The notes: generated from the letters alone by a model not told the origin. Counted from the first letter of the stretch, positions 7,134 to 13,856 are shown. The stretch is DNA of 16,536 nt from Bacillota bacterium (GCA_012521805.1 JAAYLQ010000027.1:1-16536); one strand, 5' to 3'. Numbers and translations are program-made.

Positions 7134-7811
7134 TTGCGTTTAGTATTACTCGGTTTGCCTGGGGCAGGTAAAGGTACTCAAGGTGAACAACTAGCCGAGA
7201 AATATAGCATTCCCCATATTTCAACAGGTAGTCTGATTCGATCAGTAATCAATTCTGGTTTGAAACTTGGTGAGATTGTTAATGCCTATATTTCTAAGGG
7301 GAATTTAATACCGGATGAGTTAATGATGGAAATGCTGCGGCAGAGAGTTTTAGCAGATGATTGCCGAAATGGTTGGATCCTAGATGGTTTTCCTCGGACA
7401 GTTAAGCAAGCAATGCACCTCGATGAAACTTTGAAACAGGAATCCTCGAAGCTCGATCGGGCTTTTGATATTCGGATTTCGCCTCAAGAAGCGGTGCTGC
7501 GGATAACCAAACGTCGTGTATGCCGCAACTGTGGTCAGATCTACAGTCTGGAACAAGACCTTGACCAAGAGTCAGGCAACTGTACCAGCTGCGGCGGGCC
7601 GCTCTATCAACGGCCAGATGACAATGTTGAGGTTGCGCAGCATCGTCTGCAAGTTTATATGGAACAGACACATCCTGTTGTGCATTACTATGCTCAGTCA
7701 GGCAGGTTAACCAGCATTAATGGAGAACAGGATATAGATGCAGTATTCAGCGATTTGAGCGATGCGGTTGCTGTACTGCTGCAAAAAAGTAAAGATGGTG
7801 GTCGAGCATGA
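7134..7811 (+). CDS. adk: Adenylate kinase, zinc-ribbon LID type
   Basis: This cytosolic enzyme interconverts ATP + AMP and 2 ADP. The 225-residue product has the P-loop GLPGAGKGTQ (7-16), the AMP-site Thr31 and Arg36, the segment DGFPRT (84-89) with Arg88, and Gln92. The long-form LID (about 122-160) carries a Cys4 zinc site: Cys130, Cys133, Cys150 and Cys153. The conserved RPDD (160-163) and HRL with Arg171 follow. The usual STGD motif reads STGS here, with Ser33 replacing Asp (see findings). TTG 7134 is the start, after SD AGGGGGAAGGGG. The gene overlaps map by 4 nt (ATGA). It is slightly longer at the C-terminus than the B. subtilis enzyme. Confidence 0.97.
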   Translation: MRLVLLGLPGAGKGTQGEQLAEKYSIPHISTGSLIRSVINSGLKLGEIVNAYISKGNLIPDELMMEMLRQRVLADDCRNGWILDGFPRTVKQAMHLDETLKQESSKLDRAFDIRISPQEAVLRITKRRVCRNCGQIYSLEQDLDQESGNCTSCGGPLYQRPDDNVEVAQHRLQVYMEQTHPVVHYYAQSGRLTSINGEQDIDAVFSDLSDAVAVLLQKSKDGGRA

Positions 7812-8554
7812 TCATTTTAAAATCAGATAGTGAACTTGCTGCAATGCGCAGAGCCGGGCGGGTGGTTGCTCAGGCACATCAACTTGTGCAGGAGCATCTG
7901 CGTCCTGGGATCACTACTGAAATGCTTGATCGGCTTGTGGAAGAATTTATCCTGTCCCAAAATGCGGTTCCAGCATTTAAAGGTTATAACGGTTATCCTG
8001 CAAGTATATGTGCGTCAGTCAACGAAGTCGTCGTACATGGAATACCAAATGATCTCCCGTTAGAAGAAGGTTGGATTCTGAGTGTCGACATTGGTGCTTT
8101 TGTCGATGGATTTTGCGGCGATTCAGCTTGGACGTATCCAATTGGGAAAATTGATCCGGAAGTGCAAAGACTGCTGGATGTTACGGAAGAGTCCCTGTTT
8201 AAAGGTATTGAAAAAGCAGTGATTGGCAATCGCCTCTCCGATATCTCCCATCAAATCCAGACTGTTGTCGAAAGCAATGGTTTTTCCGTTGTGCGCGATT
8301 TTGTGGGTCATGGTATCGGACGCAGAATGCACGAATCACCCCAAATTCCCAATTTTGGTTCACCCGGACGAGGTCCGCGGTTGAAAGCGGGTATGACGTT
8401 AGCGATTGAACCAATGGTTAATATGGGGAGCTATCATGTGCGGATCTTACCGGATAACTGGACAACAGTAACGGTCGATGGAAGTTGGTCAGCTCACTTT
8501 GAACACACAATTGCTGTAACAGCTGACGGTCCCGAAATTCTCACCGAATTATAG
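7808..8554 (+). CDS. map: Methionine aminopeptidase, type I
   Basis: The enzyme removes the initiator methionine from nascent proteins when the second residue is small, as in the many M-A-x products of this cluster. The 248-residue product has the pita-bread fold with all five metal ligands in register with E. coli MetAP: Asp94, Asp105, His168, Glu201 and Glu232. The substrate-binding histidines are His77 (VVHGIP) and His175. Motifs seen are VDIGAFVDGFCGDSA, GHGIGRRMHE, AIEPM and HFEHTIAVT. There is no N-terminal zinc or SH3-type extension, so this is the short type Ia form. The ATG overlaps the adk stop, implying translational coupling. Confidence 0.97.
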   Translation: MIILKSDSELAAMRRAGRVVAQAHQLVQEHLRPGITTEMLDRLVEEFILSQNAVPAFKGYNGYPASICASVNEVVVHGIPNDLPLEEGWILSVDIGAFVDGFCGDSAWTYPIGKIDPEVQRLLDVTEESLFKGIEKAVIGNRLSDISHQIQTVVESNGFSVVRDFVGHGIGRRMHESPQIPNFGSPGRGPRLKAGMTLAIEPMVNMGSYHVRILPDNWTTVTVDGSWSAHFEHTIAVTADGPEILTEL

Positions 8555-8564
8555 GGGGGATAAC

Positions 8565-8867
8565 GTGGGTTTGGAGATTGGCCAATTGGTTTCTTCTAAA
8601 GCAGGTCGTGATGCTGGAAGAAAGTACCTAGTGATTGCCAAGCTGGATGACAGGTATGTACTGGTTGCTGATGGTGTAACCAGGAAGATTGTCCAACCGA
8701 AAAAGAAAAATATCCGACATTTGGTGGCACATCGTCAAATAGCCACTGAAATCGCACAGGCGTTACAGCAGAATGAGAAGCTCACCAATCAGCAGCTGAA
8801 ATCAACGATAGAGTTGCTTACTGATACAGTGGAGGAGCGAGAGGAGGTTTCGTCTGGTAATGGCTAA
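8565..8867 (+). CDS. Small KOW-domain RNA-binding protein of unknown function
   Basis: The 100-residue product has a KOW/SH3-like beta-barrel at the N-terminus: LEIGQLVSSKAGRDAGRKYLV (3-23), then YVLVADGVTRKIVQPKKKNIRHL (31-53). This resembles archaeal/eukaryotic L14e- and L27e-type KOW proteins. The C-terminal half (about 55-100) is predicted helical and acidic. A gene of this kind commonly sits between map and infA in Bacillota, and the B. subtilis gene in that place is ybzG. An RNA- or ribosome-related role is inferred from domain and place, but its function is not established. GTG 8565 follows SD AGGGGGGAT. The 3' end overlaps infA by 8 nt. Confidence 0.85.
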   Translation: MGLEIGQLVSSKAGRDAGRKYLVIAKLDDRYVLVADGVTRKIVQPKKKNIRHLVAHRQIATEIAQALQQNEKLTNQQLKSTIELLTDTVEEREEVSSGNG

Positions 8868-9078
8868 AGATGATGTGATTGAAGTTGAAGGTACAGTTGT
8901 AGAACCACTGCCGAATGCTATGTTTCGTGTTGAATTAGAAAACGGTCATAAGGTTTTGGCTCATATATCCGGTAAGATGAGGATGCACTTCATTCGAATT
9001 CTCCCGGGTGATAAAGTTACAGTTGAGTTATCTCCTTATGATTTAACTCGCGGTAGAATCGTTTACCGAAAAAAATAG
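8860..9078 (+). CDS. infA: Translation initiation factor IF-1
   Basis: IF-1 binds the 30S A site during initiation and cooperates with IF-2 and IF-3. The 72-residue product is a single OB fold: MAKDDVIEVEGTVVE, then NAMFRVELENGHKVLAHISGK, then DLTRGRIVYR. All are canonical and the length is exact for the family. ATG 8860 lies inside the last codons of the upstream KOW gene. Its strong SD GAGGAGGTTT (8841-8850) is also inside that gene, so the two are translated from one message and probably coupled. It precedes rpmJ by 21 nt, the standard order. Confidence 0.98.
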   Translation: MAKDDVIEVEGTVVEPLPNAMFRVELENGHKVLAHISGKMRMHFIRILPGDKVTVELSPYDLTRGRIVYRKK

Positions 9079-9099
9079 GACGGCTAAAGGGGGATAAAA

Positions 9100-9213
9100 A
9101 TGAAGGTCAGACCTTCTGTCAAGCCGATGTGTGAAAAATGCAAAGTTATTCGCCGCCGGGGCAAAGTAATGGTTATTTGCGAAAACCCAAGGCATAAACA
9201 GAAACAAGGATAG
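9100..9213 (+). CDS. rpmJ: 50S ribosomal protein L36, zinc-binding type
   Basis: This 37-residue protein is a small zinc-ribbon component of the large subunit. The translation MKVRPSVKPMCEKCKVIRRR continues to ...CENPRHKQKQG. The CCCH zinc ligands are Cys11, Cys14, Cys27 and His32, so this is the zinc-containing form. ATG 9100 follows SD AAAGGGGGAT (9087-9095). The TAG stop is 21 nt before rpsM. The gene is short but unmistakable and lies in the expected infA-rpmJ-rpsM order. Confidence 0.97.
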   Translation: MKVRPSVKPMCEKCKVIRRRGKVMVICENPRHKQKQG

Positions 9214-9234
9214 ATTTAAGGGGGTGCTTAGCTA

Positions 9235-9600
9235 GTGGCAAGAATTGCTGGAGTAGATCTGCCTCGTGATAAACGGGTGGAAGTTGGGCTGACTTATATC
9301 TTTGGTATCGGACGTTCCACCTCTAAGAAAATCCTCACAATCTGTGGAATCAACCCAGATACACGTGTTGGTGACTTAACAGAGGACGAAGCGAATAAAC
9401 TGCGTGAAGTCATTGAAAACCAATTTGTGGTTGAAGGTGACCTGCGGCGTGAGATAAACATGAATATTAAGAGACTGCGCGACATCGGCTGCTATCGCGG
9501 TCTGCGTCACCGCAGAGGTCTGCCAGTCCGCGGACAGAGAACTAAGACCAATGCTCGGACTCGTAAAGGTCCTAAACGTGTGGCTGGTAAGAGGCGCTAG
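9235..9600 (+). CDS. rpsM: 30S ribosomal protein S13
   Basis: S13 in the 30S head bridges to the 50S subunit (bridges B1a/B1b) and touches P-site tRNA through its C-terminal tail. The 121-residue product MARIAGVDLPRDKRVEVGLT has the H2TH-like helices, and the family signature is near CYRGLRHRRGLPVRGQRT (about 84-101). The tail is very basic (GPKRVAGKRR). GTG 9235 follows SD AAGGGGGTG (9218-9225). In enterobacteria this gene opens the alpha operon regulated by S4. Here the gap to rpmJ is only 21 nt and I see no promoter or S4 pseudoknot, so it is probably co-transcribed with the genes upstream. Confidence 0.98.
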   Translation: MARIAGVDLPRDKRVEVGLTYIFGIGRSTSKKILTICGINPDTRVGDLTEDEANKLREVIENQFVVEGDLRREINMNIKRLRDIGCYRGLRHRRGLPVRGQRTKTNARTRKGPKRVAGKRR

Positions 9601-9619
9601 AGAAAGGAGGAACTAGTTA

Positions 9620-10015
9620 ATGGCAAGAACCCGCAGAGGACAGCGTCCAAGAAGACGTGAGCGGAAGAATATACAAAGCGGTGTTGCACACATCCGTTCC
9701 ACATTTAATAATACGATTGTCAGCATCAGTGATGAACAAGGAAATGTAATTTCCTGGGCAAGCGCAGGAAATATGGGCTTTAAAGGGTCCCGCAAAGGTA
9801 CACCCTTTGCTGCTGGCATGGCTGCAGAAGCCGCTGCTAAAGCAGCTATGGAGCACGGTCTGCGCGAAGTTAAAGTATATGTTAAAGGACCTGGCGCTGG
9901 AAGAGAAGCTGCAATTAGATCTCTACAGAGCGCAGGCATAGACGTTAATGTAATTAAAGACGTAACTCCGATTCCGCATAATGGCTGTCGTCCACCGAAA
10001 CGGAGAAGAGTATAA
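9620..10015 (+). CDS. rpsK: 30S ribosomal protein S11
   Basis: S11 lines the platform of the small subunit near the E site and the mRNA exit. The 131-residue product has a basic N-terminus (MARTRRGQRPRRRERKNIQ), the core VAHIRSTFNNTIVSISDEQG and the conserved C-terminus TPIPHNGCRPPKRRRV. The Asn-Gly pair in that tail is the position converted to isoaspartate in E. coli S11. ATG 9620 follows the strong SD GAAAGGAGGAA (9602-9612). The 19-nt gap to rpsM is typical. Confidence 0.98.
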   Translation: MARTRRGQRPRRRERKNIQSGVAHIRSTFNNTIVSISDEQGNVISWASAGNMGFKGSRKGTPFAAGMAAEAAAKAAMEHGLREVKVYVKGPGAGREAAIRSLQSAGIDVNVIKDVTPIPHNGCRPPKRRRV

Positions 10016-10040
10016 TTATGGTCAGTGGAGGTGACATTGA

Positions 10041-10664
10041 ATGAGATATACAGGACCAGTTTGTCGCCTGTGCAGAAGGGAAGGGGTTAAGCTCTACCTG
10101 AAAGGTGACAAGTGCTATACAGATAAATGTCCAGTACAACGCCGGGCATATCCACCCGGACAGCATGGACAATCCCGCAAAAAATTATCTGAGTATGGAC
10201 TGCAGTTGAGGATGAAACAGCGGCTGCGCCGGATTTATGGTGTTTCTGAGCGCCAGTTAGAAAACTACTACGACGCAGCAGCCCGCAAGCGCGGTATTAC
10301 CGGTGAAATCTTACTGCAGACATTAGAAATGCGTTTAGATAACGTAGTCTATCGTTTTGGACTCGGTGCATCCAGACCGCAAGCACGGCAGTTGGTAATG
10401 CACGGACATGTAACTGTTAATGGCAAGAAAGTAGATATCCCATCATATCAAGTTAGAGTTGGAGACGTAATTGCTATTAGAGAGTCTTCACGCAATCTTG
10501 ATGTGATTAAGGTTAACGCTGAAGCTGCATCCGGACGAGCACTGCCCGAGTGGTTGGAGTTCGATGCGGAAAAATTAGAGGGGAGCATCAAGGCTGTTCC
10601 TGCCCGGGAACAAATTGATATTCCTGTTGAAGAGCACCTCGTTGTTGAGTACTACTCCAGATAG
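10041..10664 (+). CDS. rpsD: 30S ribosomal protein S4, four-cysteine type
   Basis: S4 starts 16S 5'-domain assembly and lines the mRNA entry. In several bacteria it autoregulates its own mRNA. The 207-residue product MRYTGPVCRLCRREG carries Cys8, Cys11, Cys25 and Cys30, the likely zinc-binding N-terminus absent from E. coli S4. The S4 RNA-binding domain follows (about 95-160), with RLDNVVYRFGLGASRPQARQ and HGHVTVNGKKVDIPSY. ATG 10041 follows SD GTGGAGGTGA (10024-10033). rpsD lies between rpsK and rpoA, as in many clostridia and proteobacteria. In B. subtilis it is a separate locus. It is followed by an unusually long 111-nt interval before rpoA. Confidence 0.98.
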   Translation: MRYTGPVCRLCRREGVKLYLKGDKCYTDKCPVQRRAYPPGQHGQSRKKLSEYGLQLRMKQRLRRIYGVSERQLENYYDAAARKRGITGEILLQTLEMRLDNVVYRFGLGASRPQARQLVMHGHVTVNGKKVDIPSYQVRVGDVIAIRESSRNLDVIKVNAEAASGRALPEWLEFDAEKLEGSIKAVPAREQIDIPVEEHLVVEYYSR

Positions 10665-10680
10665 GAATCAATTCCCTTTA

Positions 10681-10765
10681 ACCCTCAGAAGGTTCGAGTC
10701 CTTAGCTATGGATGTCAATTGCACGCAATCTGTAGCTTGACAAATGTGTATTCGAGAAGGAGGGT
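10681..10765 (+). promoter_or_regulatory. Candidate structured leader in front of rpoA
   Basis: The 111-nt rpsD-rpoA interval is longer than the other gaps in the alpha-type block and can fold. Hairpin 1 is AAGG (10689-10692) with CCTT (10700-10703) around the loop TTCGAGT. Hairpin 2 starts at the next base: AGCTATGGAT (10704-10713) pairs with ATCTGTAGCT (10728-10737), 10 pairs with two G-U. An outer helix, ACCCTC (10681-10686) with GAGGGT (10760-10765), is perfectly complementary and would cover part of the rpoA SD (AAGGAGG, 10757-10763). The pairings are seen directly; a regulatory role is inferred. No T tract follows, so it is not an intrinsic terminator. Confidence 0.4.
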
Positions 10766-10775
10766 ATTTTTGGTC

Positions 10776-11717
10776 ATGATCGAGATTGAAAAACCAAAAA
10801 TCGAACAGATTGAGCTAACGGAGGACTATGGCCGTTTTGTAATAGAACCTCTGGAAAGAGGTTATGGTATAACTCTTGGTAACAGCTTGCGTCGAGTGCT
10901 GCTGTCTTCGCTGCCTGGTACAGCAGTAACATCAGTGAAAATTGACGGTGTGCTTCATGAGTTTTCCACCCTGTCGGGGGTGGTTGAGGACACTGTAGAT
11001 ATCGTACTGAATCTGAAGAAGTTACTGGTTAAACTGTACACAGATGAGCCTGTTGTGGTGCGAATTGAGGCAAAAGGAGCAGGCCCAATTTACGCGCGGG
11101 ACATTATCGCCGATGCAAGTGTGGAGATCCTGAATCCGGATCTATATATTGCAACCTTACAGGAGGACGGAAGCCTCAATATGGAAATTACCGTAGCAAA
11201 GGGAAGAGGTTATGTTCCAGCTGAACGCAATAAGCTTCCTGATCATCCAATAGGTATTATTCCTGTCGATTCTATTTTTACTCCTGTAAGCAAGGTCAAC
11301 TTCCAGATCGATCATACACGGGTTGGTCAGGTTACAGATTACGACAAGTTAACTTTAGATATCTGGACCGATAAGACTATTGCACCGGATGAGGCACTCG
11401 GCCTAGCATCCAAGATTCTCATAGAGCATCTCAAGTTGTTTACGGATCTCAGTGAAACCAGCGATTCAGTTGAGATCATGGTGGAAAAAGAAGAAGAGGC
11501 GATTGATCGCTTGATGGAAATGACCATTGAAGAGCTGGATCTATCAGTACGTTCCTATAACTGCCTCAAACGGGCTGGAATTAATACCCTTGAAGAGCTG
11601 ACAAGAAGAACAGAAGAAGATATGATGAAAGTCCGTAATCTAGGCAAAAAATCCCTCGCAGAAGTCAAAGAGAAGCTCGCTGCTTTAGGACTCTCGTTAC
11701 GGGAATCTGATGAATAA
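10776..11717 (+). CDS. rpoA: DNA-directed RNA polymerase alpha subunit
   Basis: The alpha dimer nucleates assembly of RNA polymerase, and its C-terminal domain contacts UP elements and activators. The 313-residue product starts MIEIEKPKIEQIELTEDYGR. The N-terminal domain includes FVIEPLERGYGITLGNSLRRVLLSSLPG (about 21-48) and the DHPIGIIPVDSIFTPVSKV segment. The C-terminal domain starts near residue 249 (MTIEELDLSVRSYNCLKRAGI), with the DNA-contact Arg of VRS and the second helix-hairpin-helix MKVRNLGKKSLAEVK. ATG 10776 is chosen by homology. A TTG six nt upstream (10770) is nearer the SD AAGGAGG (10757-10763) and cannot be excluded. Confidence 0.97.
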   Translation: MIEIEKPKIEQIELTEDYGRFVIEPLERGYGITLGNSLRRVLLSSLPGTAVTSVKIDGVLHEFSTLSGVVEDTVDIVLNLKKLLVKLYTDEPVVVRIEAKGAGPIYARDIIADASVEILNPDLYIATLQEDGSLNMEITVAKGRGYVPAERNKLPDHPIGIIPVDSIFTPVSKVNFQIDHTRVGQVTDYDKLTLDIWTDKTIAPDEALGLASKILIEHLKLFTDLSETSDSVEIMVEKEEEAIDRLMEMTIEELDLSVRSYNCLKRAGINTLEELTRRTEEDMMKVRNLGKKSLAEVKEKLAALGLSLRESDE

Positions 11718-11732
11718 GGTAGGTGAACGAAT

Positions 11733-12071
11733 GTGAAACTGAAAAAACTAGGCCGCACATCCAGCCATAGACGGGCGCTGCTGCGCAGCTTAGTAACTCA
11801 ACTAGTGCTTCATGGGCGCATAGAGACAACTGAAGCGAAGGCGAAAGCTGTCAAGCCCTTAGCTGATAAAATGGTTACCTTAGGTAAACGCGGTGATATA
11901 CACGCTCGGCGACAGGCAGCTGCTTTCCTATTGCAAAAAGAGGCAGTAAAAAAATTGTTTGATGATGTCGCTCCTAAGTACGAGGATCGTAATGGTGGAT
12001 ATACTCGCATTATAAAAACTGCTCCGCGCCGCGGTGATGCAGCTCCCATGGCTATTATTGAGTGGGTCTAA
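11733..12071 (+). CDS. rplQ: 50S ribosomal protein L17
   Basis: L17 lies near the exit tunnel opening on the solvent side of the large subunit. The 112-residue product MKLKKLGRTSSHRRALLRSL contains the family signature around the N-terminus and ends GGYTRIIKTAPRRGDAAPMAIIEWV, a complete L17. GTG 11733 is the start. It overlaps an ATG at 11731 that is followed at once by TGA in its own frame (see findings). SD AAGGTAGGTGA lies at 11716-11726. It ends the alpha-type block and is followed by a perfect inverted repeat. Confidence 0.97.
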   Translation: MKLKKLGRTSSHRRALLRSLVTQLVLHGRIETTEAKAKAVKPLADKMVTLGKRGDIHARRQAAAFLLQKEAVKKLFDDVAPKYEDRNGGYTRIIKTAPRRGDAAPMAIIEWV

Positions 12072-12112
12072 AATTTGTACTTTTGAGCAGAATTTCGAGG
12101 CTAGTTGCAGGT

Positions 12113-12147
12113 CGCAGAGGTAGTTACCTCTGCGTTCTCTGTTATTT
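12113..12147 (+). terminator. Inverted repeat and probable weak intrinsic terminator after rplQ
   Basis: CGCAGAGGTA (12113-12122) and TACCTCTGCG (12125-12134) are exact reverse complements separated by GT, which gives at least a 9-bp stem with the tetraloop AGTT. The stem is followed by TTCTCTGTTATTT, which is T-rich but interrupted. The element sits 41 nt after the rplQ stop and 39 nt before the ecfA1 start. It probably terminates or attenuates transcription leaving the ribosomal operon. The perfect dyad symmetry also permits a protein-binding operator as an alternative. Confidence 0.6.
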
Positions 12148-12173
12148 ATAGGTTTGGATCTGGAGTGATTACC

Positions 12174-13019
12174 ATGGCAGAAGCATTAATCAAGTTTACA
12201 GACGTAAGTTTTTCGTACAGCGCCGATTCCCCGCAGGAATTCGAGGCGTTAACGGGAATTAACTTAGAAATCGAAGCTGGTGAGTTTGTCGCTGTCCTCG
12301 GCCATAATGGTTCAGGCAAATCCACCCTCGCCAAACATATTAATGCTCTGCTTGTGCCTACAGCAGGAAATGTAGTGGTCGCAGGCATTGATACGCGGGA
12401 CTTCGATCGGGTTTGGGAAATCAGGCAGAATGTGGGTATGGTGTTTCAGAATCCAGACAACCAGCTGGTAGCCACCACGGTTGAAGAAGATGTAGCCTTT
12501 GGACCAGAAAATCTAGGGATTCCCACTCCGGAAATTCACCGCCGAGTTGATGAGGCTCTGGAACTGGTTGGGATGAATGAATTTCGCCTGCGGTCTCCCC
12601 ATCAGCTGTCAGGAGGCCAGAAGCAGCGTGTCGCTATCGCTGGCATGATTGCCATGCGTCCCCGCTGCATTGTCTTGGATGAGCCTACTGCGATGCTGGA
12701 TCCTGTTGGCAGACAGGAAGTAATGGACACAGTGTTGAAATTAAATCGGCAGGAAGGGATTACCATCGTCCTGATCACCCACGCCATGGAAGAAGCAATT
12801 CTCGCAGACCGCATTGTTGTCATGGAGGAAGGGCGAGTTGTTTTAACTGGTGTTCCCCGGGCAGTTTTCTCCCAGGTGGAAACTCTGACCCAACTGCGTC
12901 TGGATGTTCCGCAGGTTACTGCCCTGGCTAATCGCTTGCGTCAGCGGGGATATGACCAAATCCCCAACAATATTTTGACCATTGAAGAGATGGTGAATGT
13001 ATTATGCCAATTAGAGTAG
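12174..13019 (+). CDS. ecfA1: ECF transporter ATP-binding subunit EcfA1
   Basis: This is one of two ATPases that power energy-coupling factor importers for vitamins or metal ions, on the cytoplasmic face with EcfT. The 281-residue product has Walker A GHNGSGKST (43-51), Q-loop Gln92 in VFQNPDNQLVATTVEEDVAFGPENLGIP, signature LSGGQ (145-149), Walker B CIVLDE with Glu170, and switch His203. The C-terminal region (about 230-281) is the EcfA extension. ATG 12174 follows SD CTGGAGTGA (12160-12168); the open frame continues upstream through the inverted repeat, but homology starts here. B. subtilis has the orthologous genes in the same place (formerly ybxA/cbiO1). It overlaps ecfA2 by 16 nt. Confidence 0.96.
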   Translation: MAEALIKFTDVSFSYSADSPQEFEALTGINLEIEAGEFVAVLGHNGSGKSTLAKHINALLVPTAGNVVVAGIDTRDFDRVWEIRQNVGMVFQNPDNQLVATTVEEDVAFGPENLGIPTPEIHRRVDEALELVGMNEFRLRSPHQLSGGQKQRVAIAGMIAMRPRCIVLDEPTAMLDPVGRQEVMDTVLKLNRQEGITIVLITHAMEEAILADRIVVMEEGRVVLTGVPRAVFSQVETLTQLRLDVPQVTALANRLRQRGYDQIPNNILTIEEMVNVLCQLE

Positions 13020-13855
13020 AAGGATTATCATATATTTATAACGCCGGTCAGCCGATGGAGAAACTGGCCCTCAATAATGTCTCTTTAGCGATTGAGGATG
13101 GTGAATTTATCGGTCTGATTGGGCACACCGGATCAGGCAAATCTACTTTGGTGCAGCATTTGAATGGTCTGTTAAAGCCTACCAAAGGCAGGATTTACCT
13201 CGACGGAGTTGACATTCACAGCAAAGAAATAACACTCCGCTCTGTGAGGCAGCAGGTGGGGATGGTATTCCAATATCCGGAGTACCAGCTCTTCGGCGAG
13301 ACTGTTTTTGAAGATGTTGCTTTTGGCCCTAAGAACATGGGAGTGCCTGAGCATCAGCTGGCGGAGCGGGTGGAATGGGCTTTGAATCTGGTTGGCCTCG
13401 ATATAGGTTTAAAGGATCGGTCGCCATTTGAACTATCAGGAGGACAAAAGCGCAAGGTGGCGATTGCTGGAGTAATTGCCATGCAGCCTCGAATCTTAAT
13501 TTTAGATGAGCCGACAGCAGGCTTGGATCCGAAAGGCAGAGATGAGGTTCTTTCCTTAGTGTCCCGCCTGCACCAGGAGGAAAAGACTACAATCATATTG
13601 GTCAGCCACAGTATGGAGGATATCGCTCGCTTAGCAACTCGGCTGGTAGTGATGGCTAACGGCGAAATTGTGCTGGAGGGGACACCAGAAGCAGTCTTTC
13701 AGCATGCAGATTATCTTGAAAGAATTGGTTTAGGGGTTCCCCAGATGAAAAAGCTGCTCCAGGCTCTCCAGGAGCAGGGGTTTGATGTGCATCCAGATCA
13801 TTATACGATTGAAGCTGCTGAGGGCGAAATTGTGAAAATACTGGAGACGAAATAA
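13004..13855 (+). CDS. ecfA2: ECF transporter ATP-binding subunit EcfA2
   Basis: This is the second ATPase of the ECF module and forms a heterodimer with EcfA1. The 283-residue product has Walker A GHTGSGKST (40-48), Q-loop Gln90 in VFQYPEYQLFGETVFEDVAFGPKNMG, signature LSGGQ (144-148), Walker B ILILDE with Glu169, and switch His202. The FQYPEYQLF variant of the Q-loop is typical for the EcfA2 (A') subunit, whereas EcfA1 has FQNPDNQL. ATG 13004 lies within the end of ecfA1, and the overlap suggests coupled synthesis at equal stoichiometry. The stop is one nt before the ecfT start. Confidence 0.96.
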   Translation: MPIRVEGLSYIYNAGQPMEKLALNNVSLAIEDGEFIGLIGHTGSGKSTLVQHLNGLLKPTKGRIYLDGVDIHSKEITLRSVRQQVGMVFQYPEYQLFGETVFEDVAFGPKNMGVPEHQLAERVEWALNLVGLDIGLKDRSPFELSGGQKRKVAIAGVIAMQPRILILDEPTAGLDPKGRDEVLSLVSRLHQEEKTTIILVSHSMEDIARLATRLVVMANGEIVLEGTPEAVFQHADYLERIGLGVPQMKKLLQALQEQGFDVHPDHYTIEAAEGEIVKILETK

Positions 13856-13856
13856 G

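Noticed and set aside
10737..10767. TTGACA in front of rpoA as a -35 promoter element
   Set aside because: The bases 17-19 nt downstream (around GAGGGTAT) do not resemble a -10, and a start would fall on or next to the rpoA start codon. The hexamer is also complementary to TGTCAA at 10713-10718, a structural alternative.
10640..10780. A complete tRNA gene before rpoA
   Set aside because: Only a T-arm-like hairpin is present; no acceptor stem, D arm, anticodon arm or 3' end fits around it.
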